From Hungatella sp. (lineage in GTDB: Bacteria > Bacillota > Clostridia > Lachnospirales > Lachnospiraceae): a stretch of 64,000 bases of DNA. The notes beneath the pieces were generated by a model. That model was not told where the DNA came from, did no database searches, and saw only the letters and a program-made list of their open reading frames with translations. The stretch spans positions 1,063,208 through 1,127,207 of the forward strand of contig WASS01000020.1 in assembly GCA_009712635.1 (NCBI GenBank). The letters run 5' to 3'. Shown here in pieces: positions 32,774 through 41,825 of the stretch. The translations under genes were made by a program, and so were the position numbers. Each line of letters begins with the position of its first letter. Position 1 is the stretch's first letter.

Positions 32774-33584
32774 ATTTTCCACCTTCTTCCAGCATTTGTT
32801 CATTCAGTCTGCTCATTTCATCAATCAGCAGCATACGGTATGTACCGGTGCCTCCGTGAAGCTCGCAAAGCTTTTTATATGCCAATTCCCCACATAGTCC
32901 CATCCCGCATACAGCAGCTGCAGAGGCCTTTAAAATACTGCCGGGATTGGCTCCCACAAAGCTTCCGGTAACAGCAGCCAGCATGCAGCCGGTTCCAGTG
33001 ATTCTGCTCATCATGGGATGACCGTTTCTGATTGCATACGAATGATTCTCATCAGCAACCACATCAATGGCTCCTGTAATCGCAATGACGGAACCGGTTC
33101 TTTTTGAGAACTCTTTTGCAAAGTCTGCCACATTTTTTAAATTGTCCTCCGTTACTTTATCCCCTTCACAGGCATCCACACCTGCAGTCTTTCCTTCTCC
33201 TGCTGCCAGGAATTTAATTTCCGATATATTGCCTTTTATTGCAGAAAACCGGATCTCTTCCAGAAGCTGATACGCTGTTTTTTTCCGAAATGCCGATGCA
33301 CCGGCTCCCACAGGATCAAAAACAACTGGCAAACCGCACTGATTTGCCTTCTTACCTGCTTCCAGCATGGATATGGCGGTACGTTCATTCAGAGTTCCCA
33401 TATTGAGTACAAGAGCGGAAGAAATAGCGGTGATATCAGTAACTTCATTGATGTCATCTGCCATAATCGGAGATCCTCCGCTTGCCAGAATGATGTTGGC
33501 GCAGTCGTTTACAGTCACATAATTTGTGATTGCATGGACCAGTGGAACATTGTTTCTTACGTTGGTAATAATTTGTTCAAACAT
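32760..33584 (-). CDS. thiM: hydroxyethylthiazole kinase
   Basis: 274 residues. NVPLVHAITNYVTVNDCAN binds the thiazole, VFDPVGAGA is central and SRITGTGCMLAAVTG carries the catalytic loop (GTGC). It phosphorylates salvaged thiazole. The ATG at 33584 follows AAGGAGTAAGG. A longer frame reaching 33692 would run through the terminator and riboswitch and is not plausible as protein. First gene of the thi salvage operon. Confidence 0.95.
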   Translation of the reverse strand: MFEQIITNVRNNVPLVHAITNYVTVNDCANIILASGGSPIMADDINEVTDITAISSALVLNMGTLNERTAISMLEAGKKANQCGLPVVFDPVGAGASAFRKKTAYQLLEEIRFSAIKGNISEIKFLAAGEGKTAGVDACEGDKVTEDNLKNVADFAKEFSKRTGSVIAITGAIDVVADENHSYAIRNGHPMMSRITGTGCMLAAVTGSFVGANPGSILKASAAAVCGMGLCGELAYKKLCELHGGTGTYRMLLIDEMSRLNEQMLEEGGKYECI

Positions 33585-33612
33585 TTTCCTTACTCCTTTT
33601 CCTGTTTTGAGG

Positions 33613-33649
33613 GAAAAAAATGAGATATGCCCATAAAGACATATCTCAT
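33613..33649 (-). terminator. expression-platform terminator of the TPP riboswitch
   Basis: On the minus strand ATGAGATATG and CATATCTCAT (33640-33649 with 33620-33629) form a perfect 10-base-pair stem followed by seven Ts, between the aptamer and thiM. Confidence 0.85.
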
Positions 33650-33663
33650 GATAGTTAGTAAGA

Positions 33664-33752
33664 GTGGCTGTCCCTACGTTGGCATTACCCAAATCAGGTT
33701 ATAAGGGTCGAAGTTCTTTACTTCCTCTCAGCCGGGTCACCAGCTCCCCAAA
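33664..33752 (-). promoter_or_regulatory. TPP riboswitch (THI element)
   Basis: The minus strand carries the conserved THI-box elements in order: GGGGAGCTGG, GGCTGAGAGGAAG, ACCCTTATAACCTGATTTGG and GTAATGCCAACGTAGGGA. TPP binding should favour the downstream terminator and shut off thiM-thiE-thiD. Confidence 0.95.
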
Positions 33753-33796
33753 ACATTATTGAATTTTCTCGATTTTAACATAAGGGACAGATGCTG

Positions 33797-36403
33797 TCAA
33801 TTCAATCCCTTCATATGGTTCACAAAAAACTCAACCAGCTCCGGGTCAAACTGTTTTCCGGAACCATTAACCAGCTCGTTTTTCGCATAAGCGGCAGGCA
33901 GTGCCTTCCGGTAGCTTCTGTCACTTGTCATGGCGTCGTAAGCATCCGCTATGGTGATGATTCTTGCAAACAGCGGAATGTCTGTTTTGCTTCTTCCCTT
34001 GGGATATCCTTTGCCATCCCACCGCTCATGATGGCATAAAATAATCTCCGCTATCTCCGACATATTAGGAGAAGTGTTTAAGATACGGTATCCGATCTCT
34101 GAATGCTTTTTAACCTCCTGATATTCATCATCCGTTAAGATTCCGGGTTTATTTAGCACCTCTTCCTGAATTCCGATTTTCCCAATATCATGAAGGAGAC
34201 CAGCTGCCTTAATCTTATTTACATCGCTGTCAGGCATCCCCATCTGTTTTGCCATTGTCTCACAGATTTCTGCCACTCTCTGAGAATGCTGCTCCTCTCT
34301 TGGATTCTTTTCATGAAGGGTATTTAATATAATATCAATGGTTTTGCTTCTTCTGCTACTGGCCTCATATAATTTATTCTGGTACATCTCATCTTCTGCC
34401 AGCTTTACCGCTTTTTGAATCGACATCCCGGATTCCTCAATCATGTGATATCCGAACGAAACCGAAAGCTCGATTCCGTTGATGGTTTCCTTCGCACATT
34501 TTTCTTTTAATTCCCGGATATACCGGTCTGTTTCCCCTCTTTCTGTCCTTCTTAAAATAATCGCAAATTCGTCTCCGCCTACACGGCTGATTAATTCCTC
34601 TTTCTTTCCTGAATCCGCCAGGATTTGGGCAAACCGCTTCAGCATATAATCTCCGTATTCGTGACCGAAGGAATCGTTTACCATCTTCAGTCCATTGAGA
34701 TCTGCAAAAATGACACTGATGGGATAATTTTCAGACTGGTTCAGTTCCTTTGATGCCTGGTCAAAATACCTTCTGTTGTGCAGCCCTGTTATATGATCAT
34801 GATAACTGATCTCTTCGATTTCCTTTATATAATTATGGGTTTCTGTGATGTTTCTGGCAATTGCAATGGCTTTGTCATCAAACCATTTTACAATCCGCAG
34901 TTCATGATATTCTGTAATCCGTGCACTGGTCCACTCATACTCAATTTTCTGGTTTTCTCCAGTGAGAAAAACCTGATCGATCAGCTCCCTGCCCTTTTTA
35001 GCAATTGATTGTGGCATTACATCGGTAATATTTTTACCAATAAACCGCTCCCTCTTAAAAAACAGATGATCCAGATCTCCAATACAGTCTAAAAATACCC
35101 CATCCTGAGAAATGACAAATACTGTGTCAGGAATCGCTTCCATCAGCGAATGAGCATATTTAAGGCTGTGATACATCTGGGTTTCCCGCTCTGTTAAAAT
35201 CTGATTCTGCAAGATTAATTGTTTCTGGGATTCCACATTCTCTTTGAGAGAATACTCCAGCTTTTCATTGCTTTGTTTTAACTGCTGCTTCATTTCATCC
35301 AGAGATTTTCCAATTAATCCAAATTCATCCCTTCTTTTTACCAGTTCTCTGCTGACTTCCTGGTCAAATCTGCGATCTCCTATCTCTTTTATTTCTCTTA
35401 AAATAGCTTTCACCGGATGGTCAATGATTCTGCCGGTGAGAATAAAAACGGTGAGGGACATAAACAGAAGAGATAGTCCGAATATCCATATGAACGTATC
35501 TGACAGCTGCCGTATGGGTTTATTAATGGAGCTTTCCGGAATTTCAAAGACAATTTTCCAGCCCAGGTCATTCAGTGTCTTATAAAACACAGTAATTTCC
35601 TGTTTATTTTTAATATAAGATGTTATTCCATTGTCACTTGAAATTATTTCTGAAACAGCAGCAAGATAGGACTGATTATTGGAATAGAATACACTGCTTT
35701 TTACTTTCACTGCAGCTTCGCTTTCCGCAGCAAGATAGGTTCCTTCCCTATTGATAATATAGGTTGTCCCATCATGACTGGCAATGTAATCGGAGATAAA
35801 TTTCTGCATGGAAGACAGTCCTACGTCCACAGTTACACAGCCTATAAATTTACCGTTACCATCATAGACAGGCTGGGAACAGGTAATCATATATAGATTA
35901 CTGGTCTGATCATAGTACATATCCGTCCACACAATGTTATTTGTTTTCTTCGCAAGAGCATAGTAATCCTGAGAGAAGTAATCGTAGTCAGCGTTACTGT
36001 AATCAAATGTTGGTATAATCCGGCCGCCATCCCGGTACACATAGGGTCCCATATATTTTTGAGACTTGTCATATGCATATGGCTCATACCAGAACCCAGC
36101 CCCCAGTATAAACTGATTATCCCGGACAATGGGTTTTAAAATATTAATGAAATAATCGGGTGAATAATCTTTGCAGCCATTTCCTGCAAACACAGCCAGA
36201 GCTCTGGATATTTCAGCTGCATCATTCATGTTCTTTTCGATGATGTTTTTCTGTATCTCTTTTTCTGCAGATATTCGTTCACTGGTTTCATGATCAACCA
36301 GCCTTTTTGCTGTCTTTACACTGGCATTATAACTCAGTATAAGGACCATACATAATACGGGAATAACGATCAGAAGCATTTTCATTCGAATATGGCTAAG
36401 CAT
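33797..36403 (-). CDS. Cache-HAMP-PAS-GGDEF-HD-GYP c-di-GMP signalling protein
   Basis: 868 residues. One helix (~8-27), a dCache sensor with the conserved GFWYEP-type loop (~40-285), a second helix (~300-320), HAMP, coiled coil, PAS (~425-530), GGDEF (~545-690) and HD-GYP (~695-868). The cyclase loop SRVGGDEFAIIL is intact, but the inhibitory site before it is KKEE instead of RxxD. HD-GYP has LLHDIGKIGI and HHERWDGKGYP, so phosphodiesterase activity is likely. It could both make and break c-di-GMP. The start is set by AGAGGTGATGG. It is transcribed alone. Confidence 0.92.
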   Translation of the reverse strand: MLSHIRMKMLLIVIPVLCMVLILSYNASVKTAKRLVDHETSERISAEKEIQKNIIEKNMNDAAEISRALAVFAGNGCKDYSPDYFINILKPIVRDNQFILGAGFWYEPYAYDKSQKYMGPYVYRDGGRIIPTFDYSNADYDYFSQDYYALAKKTNNIVWTDMYYDQTSNLYMITCSQPVYDGNGKFIGCVTVDVGLSSMQKFISDYIASHDGTTYIINREGTYLAAESEAAVKVKSSVFYSNNQSYLAAVSEIISSDNGITSYIKNKQEITVFYKTLNDLGWKIVFEIPESSINKPIRQLSDTFIWIFGLSLLFMSLTVFILTGRIIDHPVKAILREIKEIGDRRFDQEVSRELVKRRDEFGLIGKSLDEMKQQLKQSNEKLEYSLKENVESQKQLILQNQILTERETQMYHSLKYAHSLMEAIPDTVFVISQDGVFLDCIGDLDHLFFKRERFIGKNITDVMPQSIAKKGRELIDQVFLTGENQKIEYEWTSARITEYHELRIVKWFDDKAIAIARNITETHNYIKEIEEISYHDHITGLHNRRYFDQASKELNQSENYPISVIFADLNGLKMVNDSFGHEYGDYMLKRFAQILADSGKKEELISRVGGDEFAIILRRTERGETDRYIRELKEKCAKETINGIELSVSFGYHMIEESGMSIQKAVKLAEDEMYQNKLYEASSRRSKTIDIILNTLHEKNPREEQHSQRVAEICETMAKQMGMPDSDVNKIKAAGLLHDIGKIGIQEEVLNKPGILTDDEYQEVKKHSEIGYRILNTSPNMSEIAEIILCHHERWDGKGYPKGRSKTDIPLFARIITIADAYDAMTSDRSYRKALPAAYAKNELVNGSGKQFDPELVEFFVNHMKGLN

Positions 36404-36501
36404 ACCATCACCTCTATCATACGTATTCTTTCATTGGACTATTTCAAATAGTTTAATGATATTATCGTCAGATTGTCAAGCTGAATTAAAGTTGTGTGTA
36501 A

Positions 36502-36549
36502 TAAAAAAAAGTAAGACATAAATGATGGTTCTTCATCTATGGCTTACTT
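36502..36549 (-). terminator. Rho-independent terminator of the AraC gene
   Basis: On the minus strand GAAGTAAGCCATAGATGAAG folds onto CATCATTTATGTCTTACTT and is followed by eight Ts. Confidence 0.8.
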
Positions 36550-36559
36550 CTAACAGAAA

Positions 36560-37465
36560 TCAGACTATATGCTGATTTCGATAATCCAAAGGACTGACTC
36601 CAGTCTGTATTTTAAAGAATTTGGTGAAACTGGAGGGCTGCTCAAATCCAAGCTTACCCGCAATCTGGTAAATTGGTTCTTTTGTTCTTAACAGCAGCTC
36701 TCTGGCAGCATCTAGTACTTGTAATTTAATGTACTCCTGGGCTGTTTTCCCCGTTTCTTTTTTTAACATATCGGAAAGATAATTGGGGGAATAACCCATA
36801 GCTTCAGCCAGCCCTTTTACACTGGGCATTCCATTTTGTTCAATGTTCTCCATACTGCATTGTTTTTTTAGAATTTCTTTGAATTTTTCAACCGATTCTT
36901 TACTGACTACTGTTCTTGTTATAAACTGCCTTCCATAAAAACGCCTTGCATAGTTTAACAAAACCTCCAGATTAGATACAATTAAATCATTGCTGTAAAC
37001 ATCCAGATTGCCACTGTATTCAGACTGGATATTTGCTACAATCCCTTCTATGATCTCTTTCTCATGATCTGATAACTGTAAGGCTTCATTGGCTTCATAT
37101 CCAAAGAAACTGTATTCCCATATCTTGTTAAACAGAGCAGTCCCCTTGATTAAATCCGGGTGAAAACATAACATCCAGCCTTTTGTCTTTCCGATCCCCT
37201 GACGTTCTTCTTTTGTAAGTACCTGTCCCGGTGCAGTGAATATCAGACTACCCTCATGAAAATCAAAATAGTTTCTGCCATATTTTAACTCACAGTCCAG
37301 ATTGTTTTTCAGAGAAATCATATAATAGTTTAATTGAAATGATACGTTCATATAATCATTCACTGGGTTTATCTTCTCCAGATCAATGAAAGATATATAC
37401 GGATGCTTTGGTTTATCATACCCCAGCATTTCATGCATAAGTGAAATGGAATCTATTGTTTTCAT
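36560..37465 (-). CDS. AraC family regulator
   Basis: 301 residues. An N-terminal cupin-like sensing domain (GRNYFDFHEGSLIFTAPGQ) is followed by a C-terminal double helix-turn-helix (~200-301: MPSVKGLAEAMGYSPNYLSDMLKKETG and IYQIAGKLGFEQPSSFTKFFK). It is divergent from the iron alcohol dehydrogenase, 205 bases away, and most probably controls it. Relatives act as aldehyde/alcohol or quinone-responsive activators. Confidence 0.87.
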   Translation of the reverse strand: MKTIDSISLMHEMLGYDKPKHPYISFIDLEKINPVNDYMNVSFQLNYYMISLKNNLDCELKYGRNYFDFHEGSLIFTAPGQVLTKEERQGIGKTKGWMLCFHPDLIKGTALFNKIWEYSFFGYEANEALQLSDHEKEIIEGIVANIQSEYSGNLDVYSNDLIVSNLEVLLNYARRFYGRQFITRTVVSKESVEKFKEILKKQCSMENIEQNGMPSVKGLAEAMGYSPNYLSDMLKKETGKTAQEYIKLQVLDAARELLLRTKEPIYQIAGKLGFEQPSSFTKFFKIQTGVSPLDYRNQHIV

Positions 37466-37670
37466 AATCAGCCCTGTCAGCCTTTCTTTTCTTTATTCCC
37501 TATTATATACTTTTTTACCGTATAAGAATATATCCAAATCAAAGGGAAACTTGTTGTAATTACAGATAAAATAATCTGGGATCCAGACAAGATCATCTGG
37601 AATTAAGATATGTACGAAATGGGTTAAAAGCCATAAAATAAGAGTCATCAAAATAAAAAAGGAGAACCAT

Positions 37671-38819
37671 ATGAAGGACTTTTCATTTTATAATCCAACA
37701 AAAGTAGAATTTGGCAGAGGTAAGGAGGAACTGATCGGCAGCTATATGGCACCATTTGGCGTAAAGAAAGCTTTGATCCTGTACGGTTCTGAGCGGGTGA
37801 AATCATCCGGACTGTTTGAGACTGCAGTAAAATCTCTGGCAGCTAACGGGATAGACTATGTGGAACTTGGCGGAATTAAAAGTAACCCGGTAATTTCCAA
37901 AGCAAGAGAAGGTGTTAAAATTGCTAAGGAAAACCATGCTGATGCAATTCTCGCCATTGGAGGCGGCTCTGTGATCGATTCAGCCAAGGTAATTGCTGCA
38001 GGCGCAGTTTATGACGGTGATATATGGGATCTATGCAATTATCAGAATTCTCCTGATGCTGCCTTAAAGATCTTTGATATCCTCACATTGTCCGCAGCCG
38101 GAAGTGAGACGAACTGTTCCGCAGTTATTACCAATGAAGAAACTACAGAAAAATTCGGTTTTTCCAGTCCTGCAGCCTATCCAAGCGTTTCTGTGATTAA
38201 CCCGGATTTACAGTCTACCGTTACCAGCCATTATCTTGCTTATTCAGCTGTTGATATCTGTTCTCATTGCCTTGACTTATATTTTACAGCATCCTATATT
38301 CCGGAAATGACAGCGGATCACATAGAGAATATATTAAAGACAGTTATTCGCACCACCGATATTCTTTTGAAAAAACCGTCTGATTATGAAGCAAGAAGTG
38401 AATTTATCTGGGCGGCTTCTGAGGCATTAAACGGCAGTACCCGCATTGGTGTGGAGGGTAATCGTTTTGATACCCATTTAATTGAGCATTCCATGTCAGC
38501 TTTATATGATATACCTCACGGTGCTGGTCTTGCTGTTGTTCTGCCTGCATGGACCAGCTGGCATAGGTCCATGAATCCACAAAGATACGAGCGCTTTGCC
38601 CGTAATGTCTTTGGAGTACAGAGTGGGAAAGAGGGTGTGGAAGCATTCCGTAACTGGATTGTGAAGATCGATGCTCCTGTCTCGCTAAAAGAGGTTCACA
38701 TTCCGGAAAATGGGATCGATCAGCTTGCCGCCCATATTTTCCGTACAATCCAAATGGCAGGAATGCAGGAACTCTACCCGATTGAGACCCTGACTGATTT
38801 ATTATTCAGTATGAGATAA
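37671..38819 (+). CDS. iron-containing alcohol dehydrogenase (YqhD/butanol dehydrogenase-like)
   Basis: 382 residues of the Fe-ADH family. The NAD(P)-binding AILAIGGGSVIDSAKVIA, the iron ligands in DICSHCLDLY and the HSMSALYDIPHGAGLAVVLPAW motif are present. It reduces aldehydes to alcohols, often with NADPH, in the YqhD/BdhA branch. The start is set by AAAAGGAGAA. The upstream region holds A+T-rich DNA between it and the AraC gene, with the promoter of each. Confidence 0.93.
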   Translation: MKDFSFYNPTKVEFGRGKEELIGSYMAPFGVKKALILYGSERVKSSGLFETAVKSLAANGIDYVELGGIKSNPVISKAREGVKIAKENHADAILAIGGGSVIDSAKVIAAGAVYDGDIWDLCNYQNSPDAALKIFDILTLSAAGSETNCSAVITNEETTEKFGFSSPAAYPSVSVINPDLQSTVTSHYLAYSAVDICSHCLDLYFTASYIPEMTADHIENILKTVIRTTDILLKKPSDYEARSEFIWAASEALNGSTRIGVEGNRFDTHLIEHSMSALYDIPHGAGLAVVLPAWTSWHRSMNPQRYERFARNVFGVQSGKEGVEAFRNWIVKIDAPVSLKEVHIPENGIDQLAAHIFRTIQMAGMQELYPIETLTDLLFSMR

Positions 38820-38830
38820 TTGAAGATACG

Positions 38831-38874
38831 AAAACCGGCTTTGGGTTCTGTTCATAGAATCCAAAGCCGGTTTT
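38831..38874. terminator. bidirectional Rho-independent terminator
   Basis: AAAACCGGCTTTGG and CCAAAGCCGGTTTT form a perfect 14-base-pair stem around a 16-base loop, with T runs on both strands, between two convergent genes. Confidence 0.92.
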
Positions 38875-38883
38875 CTTTGTAAT

Positions 38884-40053
38884 TTATTTATCAAATCTCA
38901 TAACCTTTTTAATCAGGAACCGCAGGGGTTTGTAGGTAACCCCTTCCAGGGACTTTGCCACCTGTGTCATCTCCTCGCTGATCTTAATATGCTGGGGACA
39001 GTGGGATTCACACTTTTTACACTTTACACAAAGCGATGCATTACGGGGTTCATTCTTAATGCTGGTCTGCATGATGTATTTGCCTTTGGAAGCTAATTTC
39101 CCCTCTATCTCCATATCATTATAACAGGAAAAACAGGTTGGGATATCCACTCCCATTGGACACGGCATACAATAATTACAACCGGTGCAAGGAACCTTTA
39201 TTGTCTGGTCAAGAATTTCCTTAACCCGTTTAAATAAATGAAAATCCTCATCAGTAAAGGCGTTAACCTCCGTCTCGGAAGCCACTCTGATATTTTCCTT
39301 TAACATCTCCATAGAATTCATTCCTGAAAGCACAACCGTGACCTCTGGCTGATTCCAAAGCCACTTAAATGCCCACTCTGCAGGTGAACGCTTCACATGG
39401 GCATTATCCCAGATGGACTTCACCTCTTTGGGGAGATTTGTCACCAGCTTTCCACCACGCAGTGGTTCCATAACCATGACTGGGAGGCCTTTACTGGAAG
39501 CATACCGGATTCCCTCTATGCCAGCCTGTTTATTCTCATCTAAATAGTTATACTGAAGCAGACAGAATTCCCATGGATAAATGTCTACCAGCCGGAAAAA
39601 CTCATCTCTCCCTCCGTGGTAGGAAAAACCAATGTTCCTAATCTGACCTTTTTTCTTCTTTTCCTCGATCCATTCATTAATCCCCAGCTTTATCAGCCGG
39701 TTCCATACCGTTATATCAGGCAGCATATGGATTAAGTAATAGTCAATATAATCGGTCTGAAGCCGTTCTAACTCGGTTAAAAAGATGCGGTCAAAATCCT
39801 CATATTTTTTAATGGTGTGAGGAGGCATTTTAGTGGCAATCTTCACCCGTTCCCTGTATCCCTTAGAAAGCACCCTTCCTAAAACTACTTCGCTGTTTGG
39901 ATAGATATATGCAGTATCAAAATAATTAACGCCATGCTCGATGGCATAAATGATCTGCTTTTCCACTTCCTTTTCATCCCTGCTAAACCTCATACAGCCA
40001 AAACCAAGGGTGGAAAGTTCGTCCTGATTTTTGGGATTGATCCGATACTTCAT
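38884..40053 (-). CDS. aldo/keto reductase with C-terminal 4Fe-4S ferredoxin domain
   Basis: 389 residues. The AKR barrel (~1-275) has the DTAYIYPNSE (Asp-Tyr), KIATKMPP (Lys) and YYLIHML (His) catalytic parts. The C-terminal part has two Cys clusters, PCTGCNYCMPCPMGVDIPTC and CVKCKKCESHC, as in ferredoxin-linked AKRs of anaerobes. It probably reduces small carbonyls with electrons from ferredoxin or NAD(P)H. It converges with the alcohol dehydrogenase. The start is set by AGGAGG. Confidence 0.92.
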   Translation of the reverse strand: MKYRINPKNQDELSTLGFGCMRFSRDEKEVEKQIIYAIEHGVNYFDTAYIYPNSEVVLGRVLSKGYRERVKIATKMPPHTIKKYEDFDRIFLTELERLQTDYIDYYLIHMLPDITVWNRLIKLGINEWIEEKKKKGQIRNIGFSYHGGRDEFFRLVDIYPWEFCLLQYNYLDENKQAGIEGIRYASSKGLPVMVMEPLRGGKLVTNLPKEVKSIWDNAHVKRSPAEWAFKWLWNQPEVTVVLSGMNSMEMLKENIRVASETEVNAFTDEDFHLFKRVKEILDQTIKVPCTGCNYCMPCPMGVDIPTCFSCYNDMEIEGKLASKGKYIMQTSIKNEPRNASLCVKCKKCESHCPQHIKISEEMTQVAKSLEGVTYKPLRFLIKKVMRFDK

Positions 40054-40138
40054 GCCTTATCCTCCTGAAATGGGATTTTTATTCTTATTATAATCCTTTC
40101 TGCTATGATAGCAAGCAGATCCTTTCAGGAATATATAA

Positions 40139-40573
40139 TTATTTTACCACGCCTTTTTTCAGTATGATATTGGCATACAGTTCACTTTCACCTGTCATAA
40201 TCACGACGGAGGAGTGATTCTTTGTCCGGTCGTAAAATTCCCACTTGTCAATTTCTTCAAAGCAGGCAGCCCCTCTCTCATCATGCTTCGCTACAATTTC
40301 CTTATATTTGTCCCAGATCGGAGTCTTAACGTCATCACCGGGAACCACTCCCATCAGCGTAACCGGGTGATCCACATAGGTATCAAGGGGAAACAGCTGT
40401 AAAATTGCGTCCAGTATTTCCGGCACTCCATGGCCATCCAGACGGATCACCTTTTTGCCGTATGTATGGCCCGGAAAGTTTCCGTCTCCTATGGTAAGCT
40501 CATCGGTATGACCCATTTCACATAAAATCTTTAATAACTCGGGGCTGATAATTGATGGAATTCCTTTTAACAT
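40139..40573 (-). CDS. RbsD/FucU family sugar mutarotase
   Basis: 144 residues. The GHTDELTIGDGNFPGHTYG segment with its conserved His and Asp, and the YDRTKNHSSVVIMTGE C-terminal strands, are those of FucU rather than RbsD. The family interconverts alpha and beta anomers of L-fucose, D-ribose or related sugars. It is the last gene of the ABC operon, downstream of an intercistronic hairpin. The presence of a mutarotase implies a cyclic sugar substrate, at least as one of the imported compounds. Confidence 0.9.
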   Translation of the reverse strand: MLKGIPSIISPELLKILCEMGHTDELTIGDGNFPGHTYGKKVIRLDGHGVPEILDAILQLFPLDTYVDHPVTLMGVVPGDDVKTPIWDKYKEIVAKHDERGAACFEEIDKWEFYDRTKNHSSVVIMTGESELYANIILKKGVVK

Positions 40574-40596
40574 AATATTTTTCTCCTTTTCTCAAA

Positions 40597-40623
40597 GAGC
40601 GCTCCCCTGTCAAGGAGAGCGCT
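40597..40623 (-). other. intercistronic hairpin between binding protein and FucU genes
   Basis: AGCGCTC (40598-40604) pairs with GAGCGCT (40617-40623). No T run follows on the minus strand, so it may protect the upstream binding-protein mRNA or reduce read-through rather than stop it. Confidence 0.6.
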
Positions 40624-40629
40624 GCATCA

Positions 40630-41775
40630 TTAATCGTATAAGTTTTGTGAAATATCACTGCTGTCCATGTTGTCTTTGTTGTACCACTGGCTTCCAGTAT
40701 CAACATCTGCAACGGATTCTCCCTTTGCAGCTGCAACCGCCAGTTTTACGGTCTGATAACCGATTTCTACCGGTGCCTGGGTAACAGCACCTGCCAGTTT
40801 ACCGGATTTGATTGCATCTTTAATCATAGTTCCTGAATCAAATGCAACTCCGATCACATCTTTTCCTAATCTTCCTAAATTCTCGTCGCCGGTAATCAGA
40901 CCTTCACCGGTCTTTTGGTTGGAAGCAAAGATACAGATGGTATCTTCTTTGTTTAAAATGGTCTGTGCATCAGTCGTCATTAAGGAAGCTTCTACCTTGG
41001 AAGGAACAGCAACATCAAGTATGACATCTGCTGAGTTTCCTTTGTCTGTCTTAGAGTCGGTTACAAACTTATCATTGCCGGTGATACATACGGATTTTCC
41101 GTCTGCCTTTATTAATTCTGTAATTTTGTCAATAAATCCAAGACCACGGCTGATAATAGACTCTGAGGTTGCATCCTGGTTCAGTACACCGATGCGGACG
41201 CTTTTTGATGATTTTGCAATTAAGTCTTTAATGAGCGGATAGGTGTTTTCTGCCGCAACTTCACCTGCCTTGTAATTATCTGTAGCTGCATTGGCAACCA
41301 CAGCACCCTTTGGTGCATCCGGAACACCGGAGTCAAATCCGATAATCGGTATTTTTGCATCCTGGGAAGATTTAATGCTGTCGTTAAGGGCTGAAACATC
41401 AAGAGCTGCCAGTCCGATTGCCGCCGGTTTCATCTGAACTGCATTGTTCATCATCTGAACCTGTTGTGCAATATCTGATTCTGAATCCGGTCCCTGAAAT
41501 TCCAGATGAACTCCCAGTTCCCCAGATGCCTTCTGCGCTCCCTTATAAACTGCCTGCCAGTACTGGGACTGAAAGCCCTTTGCCACCATGTAAACGGTCA
41601 TATCTTCCTTGCCTTTTGCTGCTTTGGCAGCTGCCTGGGTACCTGCCTCTTTTGTTTTGTTTTCTGCCGCTGCTGTGGTTTTCACATCATTGGTAGAAGA
41701 ATTGCTTGCGCAGCCGGCAGTCAGTGATGCCATCATAGCTGCTGTGATTAAAACGCCCCATACATTTTTCTTCAT
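40630..41775 (-). CDS. sugar ABC transporter substrate-binding lipoprotein
   Basis: 381 residues. A signal peptide with lipobox (SLTAGCAS) gives a lipoprotein. The Ala/Lys-rich linker is followed by a RbsB-type Venus-flytrap fold (TVYMVAKGFQSQYWQAV, IIGFDSGVPDA, VIGVAFDSG). It is larger than E. coli RbsB because of the linker and one insert. It is the third gene of the operon, after the ATPase and permease. It should deliver a monosaccharide or polyol to the membrane permease. Confidence 0.92.
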   Translation of the reverse strand: MKKNVWGVLITAAMMASLTAGCASNSSTNDVKTTAAAENKTKEAGTQAAAKAAKGKEDMTVYMVAKGFQSQYWQAVYKGAQKASGELGVHLEFQGPDSESDIAQQVQMMNNAVQMKPAAIGLAALDVSALNDSIKSSQDAKIPIIGFDSGVPDAPKGAVVANAATDNYKAGEVAAENTYPLIKDLIAKSSKSVRIGVLNQDATSESIISRGLGFIDKITELIKADGKSVCITGNDKFVTDSKTDKGNSADVILDVAVPSKVEASLMTTDAQTILNKEDTICIFASNQKTGEGLITGDENLGRLGKDVIGVAFDSGTMIKDAIKSGKLAGAVTQAPVEIGYQTVKLAVAAAKGESVADVDTGSQWYNKDNMDSSDISQNLYD

Positions 41776-41825
41776 TGTTTGCTTCCTCCTGTTTTTTATG
41801 TGAATTCTTGCGAATTACACTGCGC

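Noticed and set aside
33585-33692. N-terminal extension of thiM
   Set aside because: The open frame crosses the riboswitch terminator and aptamer; the ATG at 33584 has a proper ribosome site and gives the normal family start.
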